DNA of 64,000 nucleotides. It comes from Halorubrum aquaticum. Lineage in GTDB: Archaea; Halobacteriota; Halobacteria; Halobacteriales; Haloferacaceae. Both the position numbers and the translations under genes were made by a program. Each line of letters starts with the position of its first letter. Within the stretch, counting starts at the first letter, position 1. The notes beneath the pieces are model-generated. The model was not told where the DNA came from. It did not search any database and worked only from the letters and a program-made list of their open reading frames with translations. The stretch spans positions 1 through 64,000 of the forward strand of contig NZ_FOPZ01000002.1 in the NCBI RefSeq assembly GCF_900113615.1, read 5' to 3'. Positions 1-7,970 of the stretch are shown here, in pieces.

Positions 1-53
1 GGGCGCGAGGAGCCCGCGAGGGACGCCGCGAACGCTTGAAAAGCGTGAGCGGC

Positions 54-254
54 GAGGCTGGGGAGGTGTGAGGTGCGGGGCTGTGCGGGGCGGGATGGGA
101 CACAAAGGGGCAGTCGCCGGCGGCTCCGCCGCCGGCTGCCAGAGGCGCGGAGCGCCTCGCTGCCACGAGGACGAAGCCCGGCGAAGCAAGCACCGCAGTG
201 AAGGAGCGATAGCGACTGAGTGAGGAGCGCAGCGAGCCGCGCGAGTCCTCGTGG
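54..254. repeat. Dispersed GC-rich intergenic repeat with stem-loops (copy 1)
   Basis: A non-coding block whose first 60 bases (54-113) match a second block at 15212-15295. It begins GAGGCTGGGGAGG, contains two units of a 10-bp repeat (GTGCGGGGCT-like, 73-92) and ends in AGGGGCAG. Perfect inverted repeats follow: an 8-bp stem (116-123 with 129-136), a 7-bp stem (142-148 with 152-158) and a 10-bp pair CCACGAGGAC/GTCCTCGTGG (163-172 with 245-254). No gene is seen in 1-390. The dense pairing could act in transcription termination of flanking genes or mark a mobile non-coding repeat; neither is shown by the sequence. Confidence 0.6.
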
Positions 255-390
255 CTGGGGCTTTGGACGTGTTCACCGCGCCAGCAACGACTCCCTTCTC
301 CTCACCTCGATCCCCATCGAAACAACCGTCCTATAAGCAAGCGATCTAGAACAGGTCCCGTGCTGAGGGTTTCGACGGATCCGCCGCGTT

Positions 391-1287
391 CTAGTCGCCG
401 CCGACCGGCGTCGACCGACCGGCCGCGGTGTCGGCCCCACGAAGCACCCACGCCGCGCCCGCGGCGAGCGCGAGCGCGAGCGCGAGCGCGACGAGGTTCG
501 CCCGCTGCCACGTCGCGGTGTACAACACCAGGTCGCGACCGAGAAGCAGGGTGACGACGAGCGCCGCCATCGACCCGGTCGCGAGCCGGCGAACCGTCCG
601 CGCCGTCGAGGACCCGAGCCCGGACACCGCCCCCTCCTTCGCCTCGGTCGCGACGACGAGGGTCGCGACGAGCCCGAGGTGAGCGCTCAAGCCGGCGATA
701 TAGAAGGCGGCCTGCCCGCCCGGCGAGTACGTCAGGAGCGGTACCGCCCGCGAGAAGACGGCGCTCGCGAGGATCCCGCCGACCGCGACGCCGAGTGCGA
801 CCCGGAGGAGGCGGGCGGACCCGGGGCGGTCGCCGCCCCACATCGTCGCCAGCCCGAGCAGCGTGAATATCCCGAGCGCGACGATCAGGTGGGCGGCGTG
901 CGTCGACACGGTGTACCCGCCGGGGACGAGCCCGCCGATCGTGACCGTGATCGCGCCGACCGCGATCTGGACCGGGAGGATCACGACCGCCAGCGTCGCC
1001 GCGATCCGGGTCCGTCGGTCGAGCGATCCGAGCCAGCTCCACCCGGCCACGCCGAGTATCAGGAAGCCGGTGACCATGGCCCACACGCGGTGGAACCACT
1101 CGATGAAGTCGGGATTGATCGTCAGCGCGGGGATGAGCTGGTCCGAACAGAGCGGCCACTGGGCCTGACACGCCAGTCCGGACCCCGTCGCCGCGGTGTA
1201 GACGCCGAGCGCGAACAGCGTCAGCGTCATCCCCGTCGTCGCCGCCGCGTACCGCCGGAACGTCAGCCACGCGGGCCGAAGACTCAT
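391..1287 (-). CDS. ctaA: Heme A synthase family protein (CtaA/COX15-like)
   Basis: Predicted polytopic membrane protein of 298 residues in the CtaA/COX15 family, which oxidises the C8 methyl group of heme O to give heme A for terminal oxidases. About eight hydrophobic helices are visible. Conserved histidines sit in helix contexts: H66 in EWFHRVWA, a pair near 131-134 in STHAAHL, and another in SAHLGL. The pair C40/C47 in the first extracytoplasmic loop matches the bacterial redox-active cysteines. The ATG at 1285-1287 was chosen over an upstream in-frame start because the membrane region begins shortly after it. Oxidase subunits are not in the window. Family assignment is firm; substrate is inferred. 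Confidence 0.88.
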   Translation of the reverse strand: MSLRPAWLTFRRYAAATTGMTLTLFALGVYTAATGSGLACQAQWPLCSDQLIPALTINPDFIEWFHRVWAMVTGFLILGVAGWSWLGSLDRRTRIAATLAVVILPVQIAVGAITVTIGGLVPGGYTVSTHAAHLIVALGIFTLLGLATMWGGDRPGSARLLRVALGVAVGGILASAVFSRAVPLLTYSPGGQAAFYIAGLSAHLGLVATLVVATEAKEGAVSGLGSSTARTVRRLATGSMAALVVTLLLGRDLVLYTATWQRANLVALALALALAAGAAWVLRGADTAAGRSTPVGGD

Positions 1288-1344
1288 TGCCCGGGATTCG
1301 GGCTCGCGCGTACTTAGACCGTTCGACCGGTCCAAGCGGCTGGG

Positions 1345-1390
1345 AAGGAGTCGGTAGTCACCCCGAGAAGGAGTCGGTAGTCACCCCGAG
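1345..1390. repeat. Perfect 23-bp tandem duplication over a gene 3' end
   Basis: Two adjacent identical 23-bp units, 1345-1367 and 1368-1390, starting AAGGAGTCGG and ending CACCCCGAG. The inner unit contains the stop codon and last residues of the following minus-strand gene, so the duplication created a second, unused copy of the reading-frame end. Perfect identity suggests a recent event. Confidence 0.9.
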
Positions 1391-1836
1391 AGCTGGTCGC
1401 GAGCGCGCCGCGCCTTCGCGGACATCTCCTCGTTGCCCTCGACGTCGGCGAGCGTCTCGACGGCCTCCAGCTTCCGGACCGCGTCGTCGAGGAACGACCG
1501 CACGTCGCCGGCGTACGCGTACACCATGTAGTCGTCGGTCATCACGTCGACGATCGCGCCGGGACCGAGCCCCTGCGCGCGAAGCTCTAGGACGTACCGG
1601 ATGAACTTCCGCTCGGCACAGCCGCAGTAGGGGTTCGACTGGCAGTCGCAATCGAGGAAATCCTCGGCGAAATCTAAGATCCGGTCGCGGGTGGTCGAAT
1701 CGAGCTTCGAGAGCCCGTCGCCGGTGAAGAGCATGTCCAGCGTCGCGCCCGCGAACGCGCCCTTCGGGAGGTTCGTCTCCAGCTGGGAAGCGAGCTGGCG
1801 GTGATTCTTCACGTAGATCTTGTCGGTGAACGCCAC
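1381..1836 (-). CDS. Conserved haloarchaeal protein with a CxC-x5-CxC cluster
   Basis: A 151-residue soluble protein. It resembles the DUF5814-type domain found alone or at the end of archaeal helicases; this name is tentative. The middle carries four cysteines at 63, 65, 71 and 73, arranged as two CxC pairs five residues apart, a plausible zinc or Fe-S site. The rest is mostly helical and ends in a charged tail. It lies 93 bp upstream (in its own orientation) of ctaA, on the same strand, but nothing links the two functionally. The function is unknown. Confidence 0.75.
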   Translation of the reverse strand: MAFTDKIYVKNHRQLASQLETNLPKGAFAGATLDMLFTGDGLSKLDSTTRDRILDFAEDFLDCDCQSNPYCGCAERKFIRYVLELRAQGLGPGAIVDVMTDDYMVYAYAGDVRSFLDDAVRKLEAVETLADVEGNEEMSAKARRARDQLSG

Positions 1837-1925
1837 GGCTTGGGGGGAAGTAGACCGCCCGGGCTCAAAAGGGGCGTGGTCGCCCTGCCGTGCGTTTAAG
1901 CGCCCACGACGCCAACGACGGACGA

Positions 1926-2534
1926 ATGGCCGAGCAGCCCTCCGAGGAGGACCGGACGGTCGAGACGGCGGATCCGGCGGTCGGGCCGGCGGACTCGGTG
2001 GCCGAGTCCGCGGCTCCCGGCGTCGACGAGGACCTCAAACGCCGGCTCCGGGAGGCGTACCTCAACGACGAGGAGGACGCGCTGGTCGTGACCGCGGTCC
2101 GCATGGCGGGCGACGAGGTCGTCGTCGAGACCCGGCCGCCACACGGCGAGACGACCCACGTCGAGCGGTTCGACGCGCCGAGACACGGGTCACTGGAGGA
2201 GTGTACGGAGTTCCTCGCGTTCCTCGAGTCCGCGGGCGTCTCGCCGCTCGACCTCGACGACCTCGTGGGCGCTCGCGTGCCCGCGACGTTCGATCCCGAG
2301 ACCGGATGGCGCGTGAGGCGGGCGTCCGATCGGACCGTCGAGGGCGGCGAGACCGGCGGCGACGCCGCCGCAACGGACGCCGCCGACGCCGACCCGTCCG
2401 CCCGGCAGTCCGTCTCGGCGACCCTGACGGCGACCGCCGAGTGGCTCCGCGAGTACCGCGACTGGGTGATAGCGGTACTTCTGGTCGGCGGCGAGTTGCT
2501 CTTCATCGCGCTGATCGTCGTCCTGTTCGCCTGA
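1926..2534 (+). CDS. Tail-anchored hypothetical protein
   Basis: A 202-residue acidic protein with no recognised catalytic motif. Residues 1-35 are Asp/Glu/Ala-rich and probably disordered; residues 35-120 form a mixed alpha/beta region; residues 130-170 are a low-complexity linker; the last 25 residues are one strongly hydrophobic helix ending in VVLFA, so it is likely anchored with its N-terminus in the cytoplasm. The ATG at 1926 is preferred to one 36 bp upstream because the acidic start is typical of haloarchaeal proteins. It is transcribed divergently from the gene ending at 1381. Function unknown. Confidence 0.7.
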   Translation: MAEQPSEEDRTVETADPAVGPADSVAESAAPGVDEDLKRRLREAYLNDEEDALVVTAVRMAGDEVVVETRPPHGETTHVERFDAPRHGSLEECTEFLAFLESAGVSPLDLDDLVGARVPATFDPETGWRVRRASDRTVEGGETGGDAAATDAADADPSARQSVSATLTATAEWLREYRDWVIAVLLVGGELLFIALIVVLFA

Positions 2535-2557
2535 GTCCGCACGACCCTCCGACCGAC

Positions 2558-4402
2558 TCAGATACCCCATATCTCGACGATCCCGAGGGTGGTCACGACC
2601 GAGAGCAGGAGTTGGAGCGGCCCGCCGACGCGCAGGAAGTCGGTGAACTCGTAGCCGCCGGGGCCGTACACCATCAGGTTGGTCTGGTAGCCCACCGGCG
2701 TCATGAAGGAGGTCGCGGACGCGAAGGTCACCGCGAGCAGGAACGTGAACCCACTGGCGTCGAGCCTCGCCGCCGCGTCGACCGCGATCGGGATCATCAA
2801 CACGACCGTGGCCACGGGCGTGATCACGTTCGCGAGCAGCCCCGTGACGACGTAGAACAACAGCAACACGGCCACGAGCGGGAGGACGGAGCCGGTCGCG
2901 ACGAGCCCCTCGGCGATGAGCGCGGCCCCGCCCGTCGCCTCCATCGCCAGCCCGAGCGGGATCACGCCCGCCAGGAGGAAGACGACGTTCCACGAGACCG
3001 CGTCGTAGGCGTCCGCCGAGGAGAGACAGCCCGTGACGACCATCGCGAACACCCCGCCGAGCGCGGCGATCACGACCGGGAGGACGTCGAGGGCGGCCAG
3101 ACCGACCACGGCGACCATGACCGCGACGGCGACGGGCGTCTCCGGCGAGAGCGGGGCGATGTCCTCCGCGTCCTCCTCGTCGAGCCGGTCGAGGGCGTCC
3201 TCGCCGATCACGAGGAGGTCGTCGCCGTCGGCGAAGTACTCGACCGACTCGGGCGTGGTCTGGACCAGAAGCAGGTCGCCCGCCTCCAGGGGAACCTCCT
3301 CGAGGTCCGTCCGGACCAGCTCGGATCCCCGTCGGATCGCGAGCACGGTCATGCCGTGGAACGCCTCGAGCCGGGATTCCGAGAGGGTCTCGCCGAGGAA
3401 TCGGGACGTCTCGGGGACCACGGCCTTGCCGAGCCGGTCGCTCGAGTCCGCGTCGGCGAACGTCTCCTCGGTGACCGCGCCGCGGTCGAGCCGGTCGAGC
3501 CCGAACCGCCGTCGAAACCGATTCACCGCCGGTCGGGAGCCGTTGAGGACCACCACGTCGCCCGGCTGGATCCGCTGGTCGCTGCCCGCGGCGAGGAAGG
3601 TCTCGCCGTTCCGTCGGACCTGAAGCGGAGTCACGGCTCCGTCGGTCCGCTCGTCCATCGCCGCGATCGGGAGCCCGACCGCGGCCGAGTCCGGACCGAC
3701 GCGGAGCTCGGCGAGGAAGTCCTCGAGCTCGAACTCCTCGACGAGGTCGGCGTCGACCGGGATGCGCGCCGGAGTGAGCCACCGGCCGACGGTCATCAGG
3801 TAGGCGAGCCCGACGACGAGGACCACCGCGCCGAGCGCGGTGAACTCGAACATCCCGATCGGGCCCCGGTCGAGTAGCGCGGCGGCGAACTCGCTGGCCA
3901 GCAGGTTCGTCGAGGTGCCGATGAGCGTCAGCGTGCCGCCGAGGATCGCCGCGTACGACAGCGGCAGGAGGAGCTTCGAGGGCGAGACGCCGGTCTCTCT
4001 CGCGAGGTCCGTGATCATCGGGATGAACACCGCGACGACCGGCGTGTTGTTGACGACGCCCGCGATCGGACCGGTGGTCCCGATCGCCGCCGCCAGCGCG
4101 CGCGTCTCGCTGCCGCGAGTGAACCGGGCGAGGTGGACCCCGAGCCGCTGGACCAGTCCCGTCCGCTGGATCCCGGCGCTCAGCATGTACATCGCGACGA
4201 TGGTGACCGTCGCGGTGTTCGCGAACCCCGAGATGGCACCGCGCGCGTCGACGCCGGTCCAGGGCTCCAAGGCCGCGAGCGCGACGACGATCCCGATCGC
4301 GGTGACGTCGTTGGGGATGACCTCCGAGACGAACAACGCCAGCGCGACGCCGATCAACGCGAAGACGACGAGCGCGGACGTCGGAACGCCGGCGAGGACC
4401 AT
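2558..4402 (-). CDS. SLC13/DASS-family permease with two RCK-C (TrkA-C) domains
   Basis: A 614-residue membrane transporter of the divalent anion:Na+ symporter type, common architecture for sulfate, dicarboxylate or related anion uptake. Two blocks of hydrophobic helices (about residues 1-200 and 430-614) flank a soluble centre holding two RCK-C-like domains, roughly 215-300 and 330-395, recognised by the GDVVVLNG and GDLLLVQ type ends. The second half contains the SNT-like segments typical of the family. It is convergent with the gene at 1926-2534 (23 bp apart). The substrate cannot be told from the sequence; related bacterial proteins are often annotated as sulfate permeases. Confidence 0.85.
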   Translation of the reverse strand: MVLAGVPTSALVVFALIGVALALFVSEVIPNDVTAIGIVVALAALEPWTGVDARGAISGFANTATVTIVAMYMLSAGIQRTGLVQRLGVHLARFTRGSETRALAAAIGTTGPIAGVVNNTPVVAVFIPMITDLARETGVSPSKLLLPLSYAAILGGTLTLIGTSTNLLASEFAAALLDRGPIGMFEFTALGAVVLVVGLAYLMTVGRWLTPARIPVDADLVEEFELEDFLAELRVGPDSAAVGLPIAAMDERTDGAVTPLQVRRNGETFLAAGSDQRIQPGDVVVLNGSRPAVNRFRRRFGLDRLDRGAVTEETFADADSSDRLGKAVVPETSRFLGETLSESRLEAFHGMTVLAIRRGSELVRTDLEEVPLEAGDLLLVQTTPESVEYFADGDDLLVIGEDALDRLDEEDAEDIAPLSPETPVAVAVMVAVVGLAALDVLPVVIAALGGVFAMVVTGCLSSADAYDAVSWNVVFLLAGVIPLGLAMEATGGAALIAEGLVATGSVLPLVAVLLLFYVVTGLLANVITPVATVVLMIPIAVDAAARLDASGFTFLLAVTFASATSFMTPVGYQTNLMVYGPGGYEFTDFLRVGGPLQLLLSVVTTLGIVEIWGI

Positions 4403-4527
4403 GGCCGATCCACTCGGAGGGGCCGTATATCGTTTCGGTCACGCCGAGCGTGGCTACCGCTCGGACCGTCGGACGTAGCTACCGCTCGAACGCCGGCGGC
4501 GTGACTTCGAGAAGCGGGCGCGTCGTA

Positions 4528-4812
4528 CTACTCGATGTGGCCTTCACGGCGGAGCTGGTCGGCCTGGTCGTCGGTGTAGCGCCACTCGACGTTGGCCTTC
4601 TCGTCCTGCCAGGACCACGGCTCCGCGAGGACGACGTCGCCCTCGTTGATCCACGTACGGTACTTCATTCGGCCGGGGATCCGCCCCAGCCGCTCCTTTC
4701 CGTCCACACACCGGAGGCGGACGTGGTTGCCGCCGAGGTGTTCCGTCACGACGGCGAACACTTCGTCATCTGAGGGCATTCGGAGGTTCCGACGCCCGGA
4801 TTCTTCGCTCAC
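4528..4812 (-). CDS. eif1A: Translation initiation factor 1A (aIF1A)
   Basis: A 94-residue OB-fold factor that binds the A site of the small ribosomal subunit and promotes scanning/start selection with aIF1 and aIF2. The core runs from about residue 13 (DDEVFAVV) through the [11 protein letters not shown] strand pair and the [11 protein letters not shown] motif that typifies eIF1A. A GTG start at 4810-4812 is chosen because the family begins with a [12 protein letters not shown]-like segment; the internal ATG would remove the conserved basic N-terminal tail. No operon partner is evident. Confidence 0.95.
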   Translation of the reverse strand: MSEESGRRNLRMPSDDEVFAVVTEHLGGNHVRLRCVDGKERLGRIPGRMKYRTWINEGDVVLAEPWSWQDEKANVEWRYTDDQADQLRREGHIE

Positions 4813-4875
4813 GCCGTCCAGTAGGAGGCACGCCGGTATAAGTGGTGGGAGACGCGGGCCCGCGCGTGCCACGCC

Positions 4876-4932
4876 GATCGGTGCCACGAACGAAGATCGG
4901 TGCCACGAACGAAGATCGATGCCACGAACGAA
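4876..4932. repeat. Three tandem 19-bp repeats
   Basis: Units 4876-4894, 4895-4913 and 4914-4932 read GATCGGTGCCACGAACGAA, the last with a single G-to-A change. They lie between the start of the eIF1A gene and the 3' end of the next minus-strand gene. Possible slipped-strand expansion; no protein is encoded here. Confidence 0.9.
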
Positions 4933-4972
4933 GCGACCACGGGGACGACGGCGGCCGACTGCCGACGAGGAG

Positions 4973-5512
4973 TCACCCGAAGACGGCGTCCACCTGGGCG
5001 CGCGTCTCCGCCTCGTCGCCGGAGTTGTCGACGACGACCACGTCGCCGCCCGCCTCACGGGCGGAGTCGGTCGCGTCGATCCGATCGAACAGCTCCTTGA
5101 AGTGGAGGTGGACGTCGAAGTCGGCATCGCTTATCCCGTCGCGGCGGCGGATCCGCTCCTCGACGACGGACTCCTCGCACTCGACTTTCACGAGCGCGAA
5201 CCGATCGGCCACGCGATCGGCGGTCTCCCGTGCCGCGGTCCGGAACCGCTCGTCCGCGAACGTGGCGTCGAGGACGATCGACTCCCCGTCGGCCACGCGA
5301 CCGCGGGCGCGCTCGAGGAGTTCCTCGTACACGGCCTCCGTCTCCTCCTCGGCGTAGGTCGGTTCGGGGAACAGTTCCTTGCGGATCACGTCCGTTCGGA
5401 GGACCCGCGCGTCGACGCGCTCGGCCACCCGTTCGGCCACGGTCGTCTTTCCGACGCCCGGCAGCCCGCAGACGACGACGAGATCCCCCGAATCGGGTCC
5501 GGCCTGACTCAT
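4973..5512 (-). CDS. P-loop kinase (AAA_33 / gluconate-kinase-like)
   Basis: A 179-residue small nucleotide kinase-like protein. Walker A is GLPGVGKT at residues 16-23; a likely Walker-B-like strand is VLDATF near residue 95, and an RRR-containing lid segment follows. The size and layout fit the family of predicted kinases that includes shikimate/gluconate-type kinases and the ATP-binding half of archaeal nucleotide-repair enzymes. The ATG at 5510-5512 is used because upstream in-frame sequence is low-complexity. The substrate is not known. Confidence 0.75.
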   Translation of the reverse strand: MSQAGPDSGDLVVVCGLPGVGKTTVAERVAERVDARVLRTDVIRKELFPEPTYAEEETEAVYEELLERARGRVADGESIVLDATFADERFRTAARETADRVADRFALVKVECEESVVEERIRRRDGISDADFDVHLHFKELFDRIDATDSAREAGGDVVVVDNSGDEAETRAQVDAVFG

Positions 5513-5633
5513 TCGGGAGAAGGGTCCGTCGAGACGCACATGAACCTTCCCCTCGGTCGGCGTCGCCTCGGTAGTCGTGTCCCTGCGGGACCCGAGCGAA
5601 GCCTTCAAACCGCGTCCGAGCGACCGCTCGTCC

Positions 5634-5759
5634 ATGGACGCACTCACCTTCGAGCAGGAGACCGAACACCTCTCGCCGGTCGTCGTGGTCGCGACGATCG
5701 CGTTGATCGCCGTCTTCGTCGTCGGACTGGCTTATCAGGCGATCGGCCTCGTGATCTGA
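5634..5759 (+). CDS. 41-residue single-span membrane protein
   Basis: A very short gene starting at the ATG at 5634. The product has an acidic, polar N-terminus of 13 residues (MDALTFEQETEHL) followed by one hydrophobic helix of about 25 residues ending IGLVI. Codon third positions are GC-rich as in real genes here, and similar mini membrane proteins are frequent in haloarchaea. It is divergent from the kinase gene (121 bp between starts) and 50 bp ahead of the Lrp gene. Function unknown. Confidence 0.6.
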   Translation: MDALTFEQETEHLSPVVVVATIALIAVFVVGLAYQAIGLVI

Positions 5760-5809
5760 GCGGTCGATCGACTGGAACAGTAAAGTGTCCCTCTCCCGGA
5801 TACGTCGGT

Positions 5810-6295
5810 ATGGCTGGAAGGGAGATAGACGACGTGGACACAGCGATCCTGTACGCGCTCCAGGACGACGCCCGAAACGTCTCGTCCGGCGACATCGCGG
5901 AGCGGACCGGTACCTCGGACAGCACCGTCCGTAAACGGATCCACCGTCTCGAATCCGACGGCGTGATCAAGGGATACAGCGCCAACGTGGACTACCAACG
6001 GTCGGGGTATCCGCTCCGCATGTTGCTCTACTGTACCGCCTCGATCCCCGAACGCGGCGACCTCATCCCCGACGTTCTGGCGATCGACGGCGTCGTCTCG
6101 GTTCAAGAACTGGTCACCGGCGAACAGAACCTCCTCGTGACTGCCGTCGGGGAGACCGACGACGACATCACGTCCGTGGCACAGGAGCTCTTGGACATGG
6201 GACTCACCGTCGCCGACGAGGTCCTCGTTCGGACCCACGAGACGACGCCGTTCGGCAGGTTCGACACCGAGGACTACGCCGAAGACGACGCGTGA
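5810..6295 (+). CDS. Lrp/AsnC-family transcriptional regulator
   Basis: A 161-residue one-component regulator. An N-terminal winged helix-turn-helix covers about residues 7-60 (SGDIAERTGTSDSTVRKRI is the recognition region), followed by an alpha/beta RAM-like domain (about 68-145) that usually binds small effectors and forms oligomers. The start ATG at 5810 follows a weak AT-rich element. It sits 190 bp upstream of dabB on the same strand, so control of carbon uptake by this protein is a reasonable inference but not shown. Confidence 0.9.
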   Translation: MAGREIDDVDTAILYALQDDARNVSSGDIAERTGTSDSTVRKRIHRLESDGVIKGYSANVDYQRSGYPLRMLLYCTASIPERGDLIPDVLAIDGVVSVQELVTGEQNLLVTAVGETDDDITSVAQELLDMGLTVADEVLVRTHETTPFGRFDTEDYAEDDA

Positions 6296-6340
6296 GCCGG
6301 CCGGACCGGACGAAACGACCCGTGCCCCTTCCGAAACCAT

Positions 6341-6402
6341 AACGTTCTATAATGTCCAATTTACGAACGATTTGTGAATATAGATAAGCTTATCAAACGT
6401 TC
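6341..6402 (+). promoter_or_regulatory. AT-rich control region ahead of dabBA
   Basis: The 190-bp gap between the Lrp gene and dabB contains the most AT-rich stretch nearby. It holds two copies of AACGTTC (6341-6347 and 6396-6402), a TATA-like CTATAAT (6347-6353), a second TATA-like ATATAGATA (6378-6386) and a perfect 12-bp palindrome GATAAGCTTATC (6383-6394). If the second TATA is used, transcription would start near 6407 with a leader of about 80 nt. The repeated motif and palindrome are candidate regulator sites. Confidence 0.45.
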
Positions 6403-6485
6403 CGTTCTTTCACTGGAGTAGAAACGACCGGAAACGGATTCGAGCACCGGCTCGATCACCGTGACGGGTCGTACCGGACCGAACG

Positions 6486-7970
6486 ATGTCAGGAGACATT
6501 TCGACCCCGACGGTTGGACCGCTCCCGGACACGACGGCGGGATCGTCGTCCGTCCCCGCCGTGCTGACGTGGCTCGTGTGGTCGCTTTTCGTCACGAGCG
6601 TCGCGGTCCTCGTCGCCCGAGTCCGATTCGATGCTCCGTGGGAGGTCACCGGCGTGGTCAGGATCGACGGCCTGACCGCGCTGATGTGGGTGGTCGTCAC
6701 GTTCTTCAGCGGTATCGTTCACAGTTACTCCCGCCGTTACATGGCCGGTAGCAACCACGAGACGGACTTCTTCCTCTCCACGTTCGGCTTCACGGTCGCC
6801 GTGATGGGGGTCGTGGTCGCCGACCACGTCGCGCTGTTCGTTCTCGCGTGGCTGTCGATGGGACTCGCGATGGCGAGGCTCGTCGGCACCGTGGAGGGAT
6901 GGCGCCACGCCCGGGCCGCCGCGACCGTCGCCGGGAGGTACTTCCTCGCCAGCAGCGCGCTCCTCGGCGTGGCAGTAACGGTACTGTGGTGGGCGACCGG
7001 CGCGACGACGGTCTCCGGTATCGCCGCGGCCGCCGACGAGCTCGGCGGTGCGGCGTGGCTCGTCGCCGCCGTCGCGCTCGTCCTCGCCGCGATGATCCAG
7101 TCCGCGCTCGTCCCCTTCCACGGCTGGCTGCTCTCCTCGATGACCGCCCCGACGCCCGCTTCGGCGCTGATGCACGCCGGATTCGTCAACGCGGGCGGCG
7201 TCCTGTTGGTCCGTTTCGCACCGGTGGTGACGGTCGATACCGCCCTCATGCTCGGCATCGTCGTCGTCGGCGCGTCGAGCGCCGTGCTCGGAAAGCTGCT
7301 CAAGACCGTCCAGTCGGACGTCAAGAGCGAACTGGCCTGCTCGACGGTCGGACAGATGGGCTTCATGATCATGCAGGCCGGCCTCGGATTCTTCGGGGCC
7401 GCCGTCACCCACCTCGTGTTACACGGTTTCTACAAGGCGTACCACTTCCTGGGCGCCGGCGGGCGGGTCGAACGGACCGCCCCGGCGAGGAGCGAGCCCC
7501 GTGCGACGAACGTCGCGGGGGTCGCCGCCGTCCTCGCGACCGGACTGGCGGGCGGAGCGTTGTTCGCGATCCTCACCGGAAAGGGTACGAGTCTCGACAG
7601 CGGGGTGCTGCTCGTGTCGTTCGTCACCCTCACCACGCTCCACGCGGCGCGCACCGCCGTCGGAACCGTCTCGATTCCGGCGGCGGCACGTTACGTCGCG
7701 GTTCCGCTGGTCTTCTTCCCGGCAATCGCCGTCTACGCGCTCGTCTACGAGGCCGTCTCGCACGTCCTCTCCGGGCTCCCGGTCGTCGCGGCCCCGACCG
7801 AGTTGAGCGTCGTCCACGCGTTCGTCGCCGTCGCCTTCCTCGCGGTCTACGTCGCGGTGGAGACCGGGATACACGAGGACAGCCAGCGCCTCTACGTCGC
7901 GCTGTTGAACGCGAGCCAACCGGCTTCCGACACCGTGTTGACCGCCACGGAGGAGTACAATGAGTACTGA
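6486..7970 (+). CDS. dabB: DabB: membrane subunit of the DAB inorganic-carbon accumulation complex
   Basis: A 494-residue polytopic protein of the proton-conducting antiporter family (NuoL/MrpA-like). About 13 hydrophobic helices are visible; the core contains PFHGWLLSSMTAPTPASALMH-type sequence, the hallmark helix pair of this family, near residues 212-235. Its pairing with dabA immediately downstream, overlapping by 11 bp, identifies it as DabB rather than a complex I subunit. In bacteria, DabA-DabB is proposed to use the cation gradient through DabB to drive one-way hydration of CO2 to bicarbonate. No other complex I or Mrp genes are adjacent. Confidence 0.88.
   Translation: MSGDISTPTVGPLPDTTAGSSSVPAVLTWLVWSLFVTSVAVLVARVRFDAPWEVTGVVRIDGLTALMWVVVTFFSGIVHSYSRRYMAGSNHETDFFLSTFGFTVAVMGVVVADHVALFVLAWLSMGLAMARLVGTVEGWRHARAAATVAGRYFLASSALLGVAVTVLWWATGATTVSGIAAAADELGGAAWLVAAVALVLAAMIQSALVPFHGWLLSSMTAPTPASALMHAGFVNAGGVLLVRFAPVVTVDTALMLGIVVVGASSAVLGKLLKTVQSDVKSELACSTVGQMGFMIMQAGLGFFGAAVTHLVLHGFYKAYHFLGAGGRVERTAPARSEPRATNVAGVAAVLATGLAGGALFAILTGKGTSLDSGVLLVSFVTLTTLHAARTAVGTVSIPAAARYVAVPLVFFPAIAVYALVYEAVSHVLSGLPVVAAPTELSVVHAFVAVAFLAVYVAVETGIHEDSQRLYVALLNASQPASDTVLTATEEYNEY
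7949..7955 (+). promoter_or_regulatory. Shine-Dalgarno site for dabA
   Basis: GGAGGAG lies inside the end of dabB, 4 nt before the dabA ATG at 7960. It supports this start and implies translation re-initiation within one dabBA message. Confidence 0.7.

Noticed and set aside
163-254. Long inverted repeat as an insertion-sequence end
   Set aside because: There is no transposase frame inside and the arms are only 10 bp.
4876-4932. Tandem repeats as a possible CRISPR array
   Set aside because: Units are contiguous with no spacers and only three copies; no cas genes nearby.
6486-7970. dabB as a complex I subunit (NuoL)
   Set aside because: It directly overlaps dabA and there are no other Nuo genes.
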